The translations under genes were made by a program, and so were the position numbers. The notes below the pieces were generated by a model. It was not told the origin of the DNA and ran no database searches. It saw nothing but the letters and a program-made list of their open reading frames with translations. Shown one piece after another: positions 33,053 to 40,375 of a stretch of DNA of 64,000 nt; the first letter of the stretch is position 1, and the number at the start of each line of letters is the position of its first letter. The stretch spans positions 124,001 to 188,000 of the forward strand of contig NZ_JAAIKB010000005.1 of assembly GCF_011040385.1 (NCBI RefSeq). The letters are read 5' to 3'. This DNA comes from Falsiroseomonas algicola. GTDB lineage: Bacteria > Pseudomonadota > Alphaproteobacteria > Acetobacterales > Acetobacteraceae.

Positions 33053-33583
33053 ATGCCCGCCTTCATCCACTGCCACATCGCGACCAGCCTCGATGGCCGG
33101 ATCGCGCGGGCCGACGGCTCCGTGGACTGGCTGCTGGAGGGCGCGCCCCCGCCGGAGGCCTTCGGCTTCGAGGCCTTCTACGCCGGCATCGACGCCATCC
33201 TGATGGGCCGCGGCACCTATGAGGCGGTGCGCGCCATGGGCGACTGGCCCTATCCCGGCAAGCCCGTGATGGTCGTGACCACGCGGCCCCTGGAGGATAC
33301 GCCGGCCGGGGTGGAGATCATCGGCGGCGGGGTCGAAGCCGCCGTCGCGGCGCTGGAATCGCGCGGCCATGCGCGGATCTGGGCGGAGGGCGGCGGGCAG
33401 TTGCTGCGGGGGCTGATGGCGATCGGCCGGCTCGACCGGCTGGAGATGGCGGTGCTGCCGCTGGTGCTGGGGGAGGGGCCGATGCTCTTCCCGCCGGGCA
33501 CGGTGGAGACCCGCTTCCGCCTCGTGGAGGCGCGCACCGTGGAGGGCGGGTGCCTGCACCTGGTCTATGACCGCATCGCCTGA
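33053..33583 (+). CDS. RibD C-terminal/dihydrofolate reductase-fold protein
   Basis: A 176-residue NADPH-binding reductase-like protein. HCHIATSLDGRIARADGSVDWL at the N terminus, DAILMGRGTYEAVRAM and the ARIWAEGGGQLLRGLM glycine-rich turn are conserved in the RibD_C family (YyaP/YwjB-like). Stand-alone members have poorly known substrates and sometimes give weak trimethoprim tolerance. ATG at 33053 has CGGAG upstream; the in-frame start at 33026 lacks conserved residues. It precedes the CoA-transferase gene by 33 bases, probably in one transcript. Confidence 0.85.
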   Translation: MPAFIHCHIATSLDGRIARADGSVDWLLEGAPPPEAFGFEAFYAGIDAILMGRGTYEAVRAMGDWPYPGKPVMVVTTRPLEDTPAGVEIIGGGVEAAVAALESRGHARIWAEGGGQLLRGLMAIGRLDRLEMAVLPLVLGEGPMLFPPGTVETRFRLVEARTVEGGCLHLVYDRIA

Positions 33584-33616
33584 CGGCCGATACTCGCCGC
33601 CTGCAAGGAAAGACCG

Positions 33617-34807
33617 ATGACCTCCCCGACCCCGCTGGCTGGCCTGCGCGTGCTGGAATTCACCCACATGATCATGGGCCCCTCGGCCGGCATGGCGCTG
33701 GCGGATCTGGGTGCGGAGGTCATCAAGGTGGAGCCGGCGCCCGATGGCGATTCGACGCGGCGGCTGACGGGCTCCGGCACCGGCTTCTACGCCGCCTTCG
33801 GGCGGGGGCGCCGCAGCCTCTGCGTCGACATGAAGAAGCCGGAGGGCATCGCGCTGGTGCAGCGGCTGGCGGCAAAGGCCGATGTGCTGGTGGAGAATTT
33901 CCGGCCGGGCGCCATGGCCAAGCTCGGGCTGGGGTATGAGCAGCTGGCCGCGGTCAATCCGGGCCTCGTCTATGCCTCCTGCAAGGGGTTCCTGCCCGGC
34001 CCCTATGAGCACCGGACGGCGCTGGATGAGGTGGTGCAGATGATGGGCGGCCTCGCCTACATGACCGGGCCGACGGGGCGGCCGCTGCGGGCGGGCAGCA
34101 GCGTGATCGACATCATGGGCGGGCTGTCCGTGACGGTCGCGATCCTGGCCGCGCTGCGGGAACGGGAGAGCACGGGCAAGGGCGGCCATGTGCAGGCCGG
34201 GCTGTTCGAATCGGTGGCGCTGCTGATGTCCCAGCACATGGCGCAGGCCCATATGACGGGCGTCGAGCCGCCGCCCATGTCCACGCGCCTGCCGGCCTGG
34301 CCGGTCTACGACATCTTCGACACCGCCGATGGCGGCCAGGTCTTCGTGGGCGTCGTCACCGACACTTCCTGGCCCATCTTCTGCAACGCCTTCGGGCTGG
34401 AGGACATGGCGACGGACCCCAGCCTCGCCACCAAGAACCAGCGGGTGGAGGCGCGGGCGCGGACCATCCCGCGCGTGGCGGCGGCGCTGGCGGCCTATAC
34501 CAAGGCCGAGCTGATGGCGAAGTGCGAGGCGCTGGGCCTGCCTTTTGCCCCGATCGGCCGGCCGGCGGAGCTGTTCGACGACCCGCACCTCAACGGGTCG
34601 GGCGGGCTGGTGCCGATGACCTTGCCGGATGGGCGGCCCATCAAGCTGCCGGCGCTGCCGGTCTCGATCGACAGCGCGCGGCCAGGCGGCGCGGGCGACC
34701 TGCGGCCGGCGGGGGCGGATGGCGCGGCGATCGCGGCGGAGCTGGGCTATTCGGAAGCCGAGATCGCGGCGCTGCGCGCGGCGGGGGTGATCACCGGTGG
34801 GGTGTGA
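33617..34807 (+). CDS. CaiB/BaiF family CoA-transferase
   Basis: A 396-residue class III CoA-transferase that moves CoA between carboxylic acids via an aspartyl-CoA anhydride. LAGLRVLEFTHMIMGPSAGMALADLGAEVIKVEP opens the Rossmann part. The ADVLVENFRPGAMAKLGLGYEQL segment and YASCKGFLPGPYEHRTALDEVVQMMGGLAYMTGP include the region with the catalytic Asp. VQAGLFESVALL and LPFAPIGRPAELFDDPHLNGSG are typical. The nearby Bug receptor suggests a tricarboxylate or related acid, inferred from context. It ends in a convergent AT-richer intergenic region. Confidence 0.9.
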   Translation: MTSPTPLAGLRVLEFTHMIMGPSAGMALADLGAEVIKVEPAPDGDSTRRLTGSGTGFYAAFGRGRRSLCVDMKKPEGIALVQRLAAKADVLVENFRPGAMAKLGLGYEQLAAVNPGLVYASCKGFLPGPYEHRTALDEVVQMMGGLAYMTGPTGRPLRAGSSVIDIMGGLSVTVAILAALRERESTGKGGHVQAGLFESVALLMSQHMAQAHMTGVEPPPMSTRLPAWPVYDIFDTADGGQVFVGVVTDTSWPIFCNAFGLEDMATDPSLATKNQRVEARARTIPRVAAALAAYTKAELMAKCEALGLPFAPIGRPAELFDDPHLNGSGGLVPMTLPDGRPIKLPALPVSIDSARPGGAGDLRPAGADGAAIAAELGYSEAEIAALRAAGVITGGV

Positions 34808-34811
34808 CTTT

Positions 34812-34830
34812 TAAGTCGCTAAGCGACTTA
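34812..34830. terminator. Perfect hairpin after the CoA-transferase gene
   Basis: TAAGTCGC and GCGACTTA form a perfect eight-base stem around TAA, five bases after the stop codon at 34805-34807. It has no U-tract on the + strand but lies between convergent genes and may terminate or stabilise transcripts. It is followed by three near-copies of TTATGCC, an unusual AT-rich motif in this genome. Confidence 0.45.
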
Positions 34831-34871
34831 TGCCGATTATGCCGTTTATGCGCGTTTAGCACCGTTTTCGC

Positions 34872-34882
34872 GGGGGGGGGGG
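34872..34882 (+). repeat. Run of eleven G residues
   Basis: An uninterrupted G11 tract is followed within 30 bases by further G runs (GGG, GGGGGG), giving potential for G-quadruplex formation and slipped-strand length variation. It is non-coding, between convergent genes. Confidence 0.8.
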
Positions 34883-34917
34883 CGGAGGGCGGTCGCACGG
34901 GGGGTGGCGGCGTTCTC

Positions 34918-34932
34918 GAACATAAAGCGAAC
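34918..34932. promoter_or_regulatory. LexA/SOS-type box (GAAC-N7-GAAC)
   Basis: The sequence GAACATAAAGCGAAC is an exact direct repeat of GAAC with a seven-base spacer, the LexA operator form known from alphaproteobacteria. It lies in an AT-richer patch between two convergent genes, with no obvious damage-response gene on either side, so it may be an orphan or chance site. Confidence 0.45.
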
Positions 34933-34957
34933 AAAACCCTGTCGCCACCTTTTTCTC

Positions 34958-35599
34958 TCATCCCGGCCGCTTCGCCACCGCCAGCCCCAGGCCGAGCGCG
35001 ATCATCGCGGCGCCCGAAGCCTCCCGCAGCCGTCGCACCAGCCCGGGCCGTGCCGCCGCGCCGTCCCGCAGCCGGCCGGCGGCCAGTGCGACCGCGACAT
35101 CGGCCAGGGTGTTCAGTGCGACGGAGATCGTGCCTAGCAGGACGAACTGCAGGCCTGCCTGGCCCGCAGCGGGATCGACGAATTGGGGCAGGAAGGCCAG
35201 GAAGAAGGCGGCGGTCTTGGGGTTCAGCGCCTCCACCACCACCCCCTCCCGGAAGGCGCGGCGGGGGCCGCCAAGGGGAGGCATCGGGGGCGCGGCGGCG
35301 CCGGGCGGGGCCTCGGCGCGGGCGGTGCGGATGGCGCGCCAGCCGAGCCAGGCGAGGTAGAGCGCGCCGGCCCATTTCAGGGCGTTGAACAGCTCCGCAC
35401 TCGCCAGCACCAGGGCGGAGACGCCGAGGCTGCCGGCCATTACATGCGCCATGCCGCCGAGCCCGGTGCCGAGGCTGCTGGCGATGCCCTCCGCCCTTCC
35501 GCCGGCCAGCGTCCGCGCGGCGACGTAGAAGATCCCGGGCCCCGGCGTGACCGCGAGCAGCAGCGCGGCCAGCAGGAACAGCGGCAGCGTCTCCGTCAT
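34958..35599 (-). CDS. LysE/RhtB family amino-acid exporter
   Basis: A 213-residue inner-membrane protein with about six hydrophobic segments. LLAALLLAVTPGPGIFYVAARTLAGGRAEGIASSLGTGLG is the LysE signature, with the TPGP turn conserved, and EALNPKTAAFFLAFLPQFVDP is the second conserved motif. The family exports basic amino acids, homoserine, threonine or similar metabolites. Its start overlaps the paiB stop by four bases. Divergence of the pair from a MocR regulator suggests export of an amino compound sensed through PLP, which is inference. Confidence 0.9.
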   Translation of the reverse strand: MTETLPLFLLAALLLAVTPGPGIFYVAARTLAGGRAEGIASSLGTGLGGMAHVMAGSLGVSALVLASAELFNALKWAGALYLAWLGWRAIRTARAEAPPGAAAPPMPPLGGPRRAFREGVVVEALNPKTAAFFLAFLPQFVDPAAGQAGLQFVLLGTISVALNTLADVAVALAAGRLRDGAAARPGLVRRLREASGAAMIALGLGLAVAKRPG

Positions 35600-36219
35600 T
35601 CCGGCATCGCCGCCGCGACGGCGCGGTCCGCCGGCCGGTCGCTGGCGGCAAGTGCCGTGCGCACGCCCGCACGATCCTCGGCGCTGCGGTTCTGGCTCAG
35701 CTTCCGCTTGCCCTCCAGCCGCGCGATGGGCAGGCGCAGCCCGACGATGCCCTTCAATTGGCCGCGGATGAAATCGGCCGGTGCGTCGAAGACGGCCCAG
35801 GGCGCGGGGCGGGGCGATTCGTGGCGCTCGGTCAGCCTGGTCACCAGGGCCAGCAGCCGGTCCGGGTCCTCGTAGAACTCGGCCGCGCCATAGGCGTGGA
35901 CGGTCACGTAGTTCCAGGTCGGCACCACGCGGTGATGCTCCTGCTTGGAGGGATACCAGGAGGGGCTGACATAGGCGTCCGGCCCCATGAACACCGCCAT
36001 GGCCTGGCCGATGGCGGGCGTCCGCCATTGCGGGTTGGCGCGGGCGAGATGGCCATGCAGCGTGCCGAAGGGGCCGTCCTCGGGATCGAGGAAGAGGGGC
36101 AGGGGGCTCGCGACCAACCCCTCTGCCGTGGCGGTGACCAGGTTGGCGAGGCCCGCCGCGCGGATGGTGCCGTGCAGGCCGGGCAAATCGTCCAGGCGGA
36201 AGGCGGGGGGGATGTACAT
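35596..36219 (-). CDS. paiB: PaiB-type FMN-binding protein
   Basis: A 207-residue split-barrel flavoprotein. MYIPPAFR, FGTLHGHLARANPQW, AVFMGPDAYVSPSWYPSKQEHHRVVPTWNYVTVHAYG and LTERHESPRPAPWAVFDAP match the PaiB/FMN-binding negative regulator family, first named in Bacillus for repression of sporulation and degradative genes. In proteobacteria its function is unclear. It heads a two-gene operon with a LysE exporter and faces the MocR gene, whose probable operator lies 35-82 bases upstream of its start codon. Confidence 0.88.
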   Translation of the reverse strand: MYIPPAFRLDDLPGLHGTIRAAGLANLVTATAEGLVASPLPLFLDPEDGPFGTLHGHLARANPQWRTPAIGQAMAVFMGPDAYVSPSWYPSKQEHHRVVPTWNYVTVHAYGAAEFYEDPDRLLALVTRLTERHESPRPAPWAVFDAPADFIRGQLKGIVGLRLPIARLEGKRKLSQNRSAEDRAGVRTALAASDRPADRAVAAAMPE

Positions 36220-36253
36220 GGGCTCGTCCTCTTCAGCCTGGACCCTGCCGGCC

Positions 36254-36301
36254 TTCTGGCCCAGAAGGAATGGCCAGTTTCTGGCAAAACCACTGGGCCA
36301 G
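36254..36301. promoter_or_regulatory. Tandem palindromes, probable MocR operator
   Basis: Between the divergent paiB and mocR-like genes lie TTCTGGCCCAGAA (36254-36266, a perfect 13-base palindrome), GCCAG-TTT-CTGGC (36273-36285) and CTGGGCCAG (36293-36301), the exact inverse of CTGGCCCAG at 36256-36264. Repeated (C)TGG(G)CCAG half-sites in a short divergent promoter are what a dimeric MocR autoregulator would bind. Their position supports translation from the ATG at 36309. Confidence 0.6.
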
Positions 36302-36308
36302 TTCAGGG

Positions 36309-37730
36309 ATGAAGCAGGACGGCATCGGGCAGCGGATCGTGGCGGCGATCCGCCGGCGGATCGAGGCGGGGGAGGATGCGCCGGGGGCGCCCATGCCCTC
36401 CAGCCGCGCGCTGGCGGCGGAATGGGGCGTGTCCCGCACCACCGTCACCGCCGCCTATGACCAGCTGGTGGCAGAGGGCTATCTGGAGGTGCGGCCCGGC
36501 GCGCGGCCGCGCGTGGCGACGGGGCTGGGGCGGGGGGCGCGGGGCGCGCCGGCCGCGGCACCGGGATCGGGCGCCCGGCTTTCCGCCTTCGGGAAGCGCC
36601 TGGCGGCCCTGCCGCCGCTGCCGCCCGCGGGGATGGATGGGCTGGCGGCGGATTTCCGCTATGGCGAGTTGTCGGCGCGGGACTTTCCGCGCCTCGCCTG
36701 GCGCCAGGCGGTGACGGCCGCGGTGCTGCGGTCCCCGCCCATCCTGCGCTATGGCGACCCCGCCGGGTCGCCGCGGCTGCGCGCGGCGCTGCAGGGCTAT
36801 CTGTGGCGGGCGCGCGGGCTGCGCTGCGCGGCCTCGCAGATCATCGTCGTGAACGGGTCGCAGCAGGGGATCGACCTCGCGGCGCGGCTGCTGCTGGACC
36901 CCGGCGATGCGGTGGTGATGGAGGAGCCCGGCTATGCGCTGGCGCGGCACGCCTTCGCGGCGCTGGGCGCGCGCGTGCTGCCCGTGACGGTGGATGGGGA
37001 GGGGCTGCGGACCGCGGGATTGCCGCCTGCGCGCCTCGCCTATGTGACGCCGTCCCACCAGTATCCGCTGGGCGCGGTGCTGTCGGCGGCGCGGCGGCGG
37101 GAGTTGCTGGCCTGGGCGAAGGGCTGCGGCGCCCAGGTGATCGAGGACGATTACGACAGCGAATACCGCTACGACATCGCCCCCGTCCCGCCGCTGCAGG
37201 CGATGGATGAGGAGGGGCGGGTGCTCTACCTCGGCACCGCCTCCAAGACCCTGTCGCCGACCTTGCGGCTGGGCTGGCTGGTGGTGCCGCCGGGCCTCGT
37301 CGAGCCCTTCACGCAGGCGCGCCGCCTGGCCGACCGCCACGCGCCGGCGCTGGAGCAGGAGGCGCTGGCGACGCTGATCGAGGAAGGCGCCTATGAGCGC
37401 CACATCCGCCGCGCGCGCCGGCTGAACGCAGAGCGCCGCGCCGCGCTGCTGGCCGCGCTGGCGCGGTACCTTGGTGATTCGGTGGTGGTGGAGGGGGCGG
37501 AGGCCGGGCTGCATGTGGTGGCCTGGCTGCTGGACGTGCCGGCGGAGCGGGCGGCGGCGCTGGTCGCGACCGGGCGCGCGGCGGGGATCGGGCTGCATCC
37601 GGTGACGCCACTCTTTGCGGAGGGGGTGCCGGGGCGGGTCGGGCTGGTGATGGGGTATGCGGGGCTGGAGGTGGCGGCGATCGAGCGGGGGGTGGGGGTG
37701 CTGGCGGAGGTGGTGCGGGGGGTGGGGTGA
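36309..37730 (+). CDS. MocR/PdxR family regulator (GntR helix-turn-helix plus aminotransferase domain)
   Basis: A 473-residue fusion. An N-terminal winged helix (PMPSSRALAAEWGVSRTTVTAAYDQLVAEGYLEVRPGARPRV, about 28-72) is joined by a linker to a fold-type I aminotransferase domain. The latter has YGDPAGSPRLRAALQGYLWRARGLRC, NGSQQGIDLAARLLLDPGD, DDYDSEYRYD and the PLP lysine in YLGTASKTLSPTLRLGW. Members bind PLP or amino compounds and control amine or vitamin B6 metabolism. Start at 36309 (MKQDG) is chosen over 36270, which lies inside the palindromes. It is divergent from paiB-lysE and probably regulates them. A composition change begins directly after its stop. Confidence 0.9.
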   Translation: MKQDGIGQRIVAAIRRRIEAGEDAPGAPMPSSRALAAEWGVSRTTVTAAYDQLVAEGYLEVRPGARPRVATGLGRGARGAPAAAPGSGARLSAFGKRLAALPPLPPAGMDGLAADFRYGELSARDFPRLAWRQAVTAAVLRSPPILRYGDPAGSPRLRAALQGYLWRARGLRCAASQIIVVNGSQQGIDLAARLLLDPGDAVVMEEPGYALARHAFAALGARVLPVTVDGEGLRTAGLPPARLAYVTPSHQYPLGAVLSAARRRELLAWAKGCGAQVIEDDYDSEYRYDIAPVPPLQAMDEEGRVLYLGTASKTLSPTLRLGWLVVPPGLVEPFTQARRLADRHAPALEQEALATLIEEGAYERHIRRARRLNAERRAALLAALARYLGDSVVVEGAEAGLHVVAWLLDVPAERAAALVATGRAAGIGLHPVTPLFAEGVPGRVGLVMGYAGLEVAAIERGVGVLAEVVRGVG

Positions 37731-37893
37731 GGGACTAGCCGTGAGTGAGGCTGGATGGCTGCTTGCGACCCTGAGCGGTCCTTTGGATCCGGTCTAGGTC
37801 CGACAGACAGCAGCAAGGTGGTCACAACCTTGCAAACAACAGAGGCAGCGTCTTCGCCGATCAAAGCGCCTTCGTTCAAGCCGGCGACGCTTG

Positions 37894-38949
37894 TTACGGG
37901 TACTGCGTTTCGATGGACTTTCGCAACGAACGGAGTTGCTGCGTCAAATGCGCCCAGTCACTACTGGTCTGCTGTTCAGCCAACGCCAAAAAGAGCGATA
38001 CTTGATCGGCGGCTAGAGACGAACGAGCCGACAACGCGCATTGGAGACGGTGTTGAACGTCAGCAAGAATTGGGCGATCGTCCGGATTTGGCCTAAGACA
38101 ATCCGCCACCAAAACTGCCAAATCTTTATGGGGGAGCGGTTCTTTTACGTTGCACCCCATCTCCAGCCATTTTATCCAATATTTATTTTTTTGCCAGCGG
38201 TTGAAGCCGGGATTTATTTGGCGATGCCAGTCACCGCCATGAACACCTATGGGATGTACGCCGCGGGACAGAAGCTCGTGTAGCATAATCCCCGCAACGA
38301 AGACGCTGGTCCATTCTCCGATCTGCGCTCTCTTCCATTGCTCGGGAGCCATGTAGGGGCGTGTCCCGCCGAACTCCTGCTTCTCAGCAGCCAAGTTGAC
38401 GCTGCCAAAGTCTGCCACCAGTGGGCGCAGCCAGAGGTCGTTGTCCGGAAGACCTTGAAAGCTTTTGCGCAGGTCACGGACAAAGATGTTCTCGGGCTTT
38501 AGATCTTGGTGGGCCAAACTCCGTCTGTGGCAATGGAGCAAGCCCGCAACTAGCTGCGTAATCAAGCAAATTCGGCCAATATCTCCGAAAGACGGTTCCT
38601 CGATGTAGTGCGATAGGTCGCCTTCCCAGCGGCGAAAGTAGGCTATCGGCACGCCTAAGATCATAAAGACCTTAAAAGGCCAATGGACGTTGGGGTGATA
38701 GTGAGCTGAGGCTTGAAGTTCAAGCTCCCTAAGAAATCGCACGGCTCGCTCGCGCGGACTCAATCCCTCGCGTCGCTTTGGATACTTCGCAACGATGTAG
38801 CGTGGATAAACGCCCTCCCCGTTGTCGAGAAACACGATCTCGCCCGCGAACCCCGCGCCTGCTTCGCACGCCTTTTTTGCCTTACCATGAAAAGCAATCA
38901 GCGCGTTCCTATACTGAATGGGAAGTTCATAGAAGGCGTCGGGCGACAT
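37894..38949 (-). CDS. Eukaryote-like serine/threonine protein kinase on an AT-richer islet
   Basis: A 351-residue protein kinase. A glycine-rich loop GAGFAG (31-36), the ATP-anchoring Lys55 in YIVAKYPK, an alpha-C glutamate (RELELQA, Glu75 or Glu77), the catalytic loop LAHQDLKPENIFV (His147, Asp149, Asn154), VADFGS (Asp180) and GGTRPYMAPEQW (APE 201-203) are all intact, so it should be active. The arginine before the catalytic Asp is replaced by Gln. No transmembrane or PASTA segment is visible, and the tail (300-351) is helical. Codons are much richer in A/T than in the neighbours, which indicates transfer. No partner phosphatase or effector gene is adjacent. Confidence 0.85.
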   Translation of the reverse strand: MSPDAFYELPIQYRNALIAFHGKAKKACEAGAGFAGEIVFLDNGEGVYPRYIVAKYPKRREGLSPRERAVRFLRELELQASAHYHPNVHWPFKVFMILGVPIAYFRRWEGDLSHYIEEPSFGDIGRICLITQLVAGLLHCHRRSLAHQDLKPENIFVRDLRKSFQGLPDNDLWLRPLVADFGSVNLAAEKQEFGGTRPYMAPEQWKRAQIGEWTSVFVAGIMLHELLSRGVHPIGVHGGDWHRQINPGFNRWQKNKYWIKWLEMGCNVKEPLPHKDLAVLVADCLRPNPDDRPILADVQHRLQCALSARSSLAADQVSLFLALAEQQTSSDWAHLTQQLRSLRKSIETQYP

Positions 38950-39254
38950 AGAAGGCCGTCCATTGTTCGGGGGTGGAAGACCATTGGAATAAGATAAGGA
39001 TGCTTCGGAAGCGCAAGGACGTCTAGGCCAGCAGCGTGTCTGTGCCGACGCAACAACTCAGTTTCAGCGCGAATGGCAGCTTGCGCCACGCGAAGTGGCC
39101 CAAGCTGTCGGACGTCACCCGGCCGAAGCCGGGGTCGCTCCCATTTACCGCTCCACAGTCAGTTCACGAGGTGGATCACGTTGTCAGGCTGCGAACCCTG
39201 TACAGCCGCTCCCCGCCCTTCTCGGACATCGCCATTCAGCGCTGGGCCCGCCCC
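38950..39254. other. Gene-free right flank of the kinase islet
   Basis: Composition changes gradually from AT-rich (38950-39010) to normal. Reading the minus strand, TTGCGC and TATCTT with promoter-like spacing lie upstream of the kinase start. Short open frames here are Arg/Ser-rich and unlike proteins, and no terminal inverted repeat, tRNA or convincing direct repeat was found. It may hold decayed sequence from the transfer event. Confidence 0.4.
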
Positions 39255-40091
39255 TCAGTGGTGGATGAACACCGGGCAGCGCGCATCTCGCAGCAGCACA
39301 TGCGTCGCGCTGCCGGTGACGAAGCGGCGGAGCCCGCTTTCCTCGAAGGCGCCGAGCACCAGCAGGCGCGCATTCAGCCCCTCGGCCTCCGCCAGCACCA
39401 GGTCGGCGGGGCGGTCGCCGACCAGCGGCAGGGGCGCGCATTCGATGGCGTGGCGGCGGAGGAAGGCGCAGGCTTCCTCGGCCATCAGCAGCGCGGCGTC
39501 GCGGTCCTCCGCCACGGAGGCGACGCGCACCATCGATCCCTCCGCCAGGCCGAGCAGGGCGAAGAGCTGCAGCGCCGCCATGGCGGGGAGGGAGGCGTCG
39601 TAGCCTACCAGCACGGGCCCCTGCGTGCCGAGCGTGGCCCCGGGCGGGATGACCAGGAGGGGCCGGGCGCCGTCCATCAGCAGCTGCTCGATGACGGGGG
39701 CGACGTTGTCCTCCACCTGCTCCCGGCCGAGGGTGCTGTCGCGCCCGACCACCACCAAATCATGCGTGGCGCCGGCGCGCAGCAGGGCGGGTTCGGGGGC
39801 ATCGGCCAGGCGGAGTTCGGTGTAGGGCGTGTCGCCGGCAACGGCGGCGCAGGCGGTGAAGGCGGCGGCGGCATCGGCCTCCGCGCGCTTCGCCAGCGCC
39901 TCGTCCCGCCGCGCCTTGAAGGCGGCGCCGCCGATCGGGACGAATTCATGCTCGCTGCGGGTATTGGGCGTGTCGAGCACCACGGCGGCGGTCAGCGCCG
40001 CGCCGGTGCGGCGCGCCAGCGCGAAGGCGGCGTCGCGGGCGGATTGGGCGCCCTGTGTGTCGTCCAGCGCGACGAGGATGCTGCGCAGCAT
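39255..40091 (-). CDS. Tandem-domain universal stress protein (UspA family)
   Basis: A 278-residue cytosolic protein made of two Usp folds. The first starts MLRSILVALDDTQGAQSARDAAFALARRTGAAL. The second (from about residue 150) starts GPVLVGYDASLPAMAALQLFALL and ends with LLVLGAFEESGLRRFVTGSATHVLLRDARCPVFI, resembling the ATP-binding G-S and VLL elements. ATG at 40091 follows AGGGGAG. Members help survival under starvation or oxygen and redox stress. It is the first intact native gene to the right of the kinase islet. Confidence 0.88.
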   Translation of the reverse strand: MLRSILVALDDTQGAQSARDAAFALARRTGAALTAAVVLDTPNTRSEHEFVPIGGAAFKARRDEALAKRAEADAAAAFTACAAVAGDTPYTELRLADAPEPALLRAGATHDLVVVGRDSTLGREQVEDNVAPVIEQLLMDGARPLLVIPPGATLGTQGPVLVGYDASLPAMAALQLFALLGLAEGSMVRVASVAEDRDAALLMAEEACAFLRRHAIECAPLPLVGDRPADLVLAEAEGLNARLLVLGAFEESGLRRFVTGSATHVLLRDARCPVFIHH

Positions 40092-40150
40092 GGTGAGGTC
40101 TCCCCTTGGGTCGCAGCCTAACGCGGAACGCGGTCGGGCGACACCGGGGG

Positions 40151-40306
40151 TCAGCGCGCGTGGCACGCGCCGCAGGTGGCGCGGGCGGGATCGCGGAGCG
40201 CATCGCCGGCGCTGCCGCGGGCGGCGACGACCAGGCCCTGGTGGAGGGCGATGATCGCCAGCGCCGTGCCTGCCGCCAGCATCAGGGATTTCGCGAGCCT
40301 GCCCAT
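40151..40306 (-). CDS. Small exported or membrane-anchored CxxCH protein, cytochrome c-like motif
   Basis: A 51-residue reading frame with ATG at 40306, preceded by a strong GGAGG five bases upstream, and TGA at 40151-40153. It starts MGRLAKSLMLAAGTALAIIA, a signal or anchor segment, and ends DPARATCGACHAR, with a C-x-x-C-H heme c attachment motif four residues from the end. Nothing else of a cytochrome fold is present, so it could be a minimal heme-binding peptide, a metal-binding peptide or a relic of a cytochrome. Placement between usp and an MFS gene gives no pathway. The Shine-Dalgarno and signal make it credible. Confidence 0.65.
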   Translation of the reverse strand: MGRLAKSLMLAAGTALAIIALHQGLVVAARGSAGDALRDPARATCGACHAR

Positions 40307-40375
40307 CGCCGCCTCCGCCCTTGCGGGGGAAGGCTAGCGGGGCGCCGCGCGGCCGCGCCACTTCCGACAATGGGA

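Noticed and set aside
37735-39250. The kinase islet as a prophage or integrative element remnant
   Set aside because: No integrase, tRNA target, attachment repeat or phage gene is visible, so only a transferred islet of unknown mechanism is claimed.
38950-39254. Short frames right of the kinase as a possible second islet gene or pseudogene
   Set aside because: No frame shows protein-like periodicity, a ribosome site or a recognisable motif, so it is described only as a gene-free flank.
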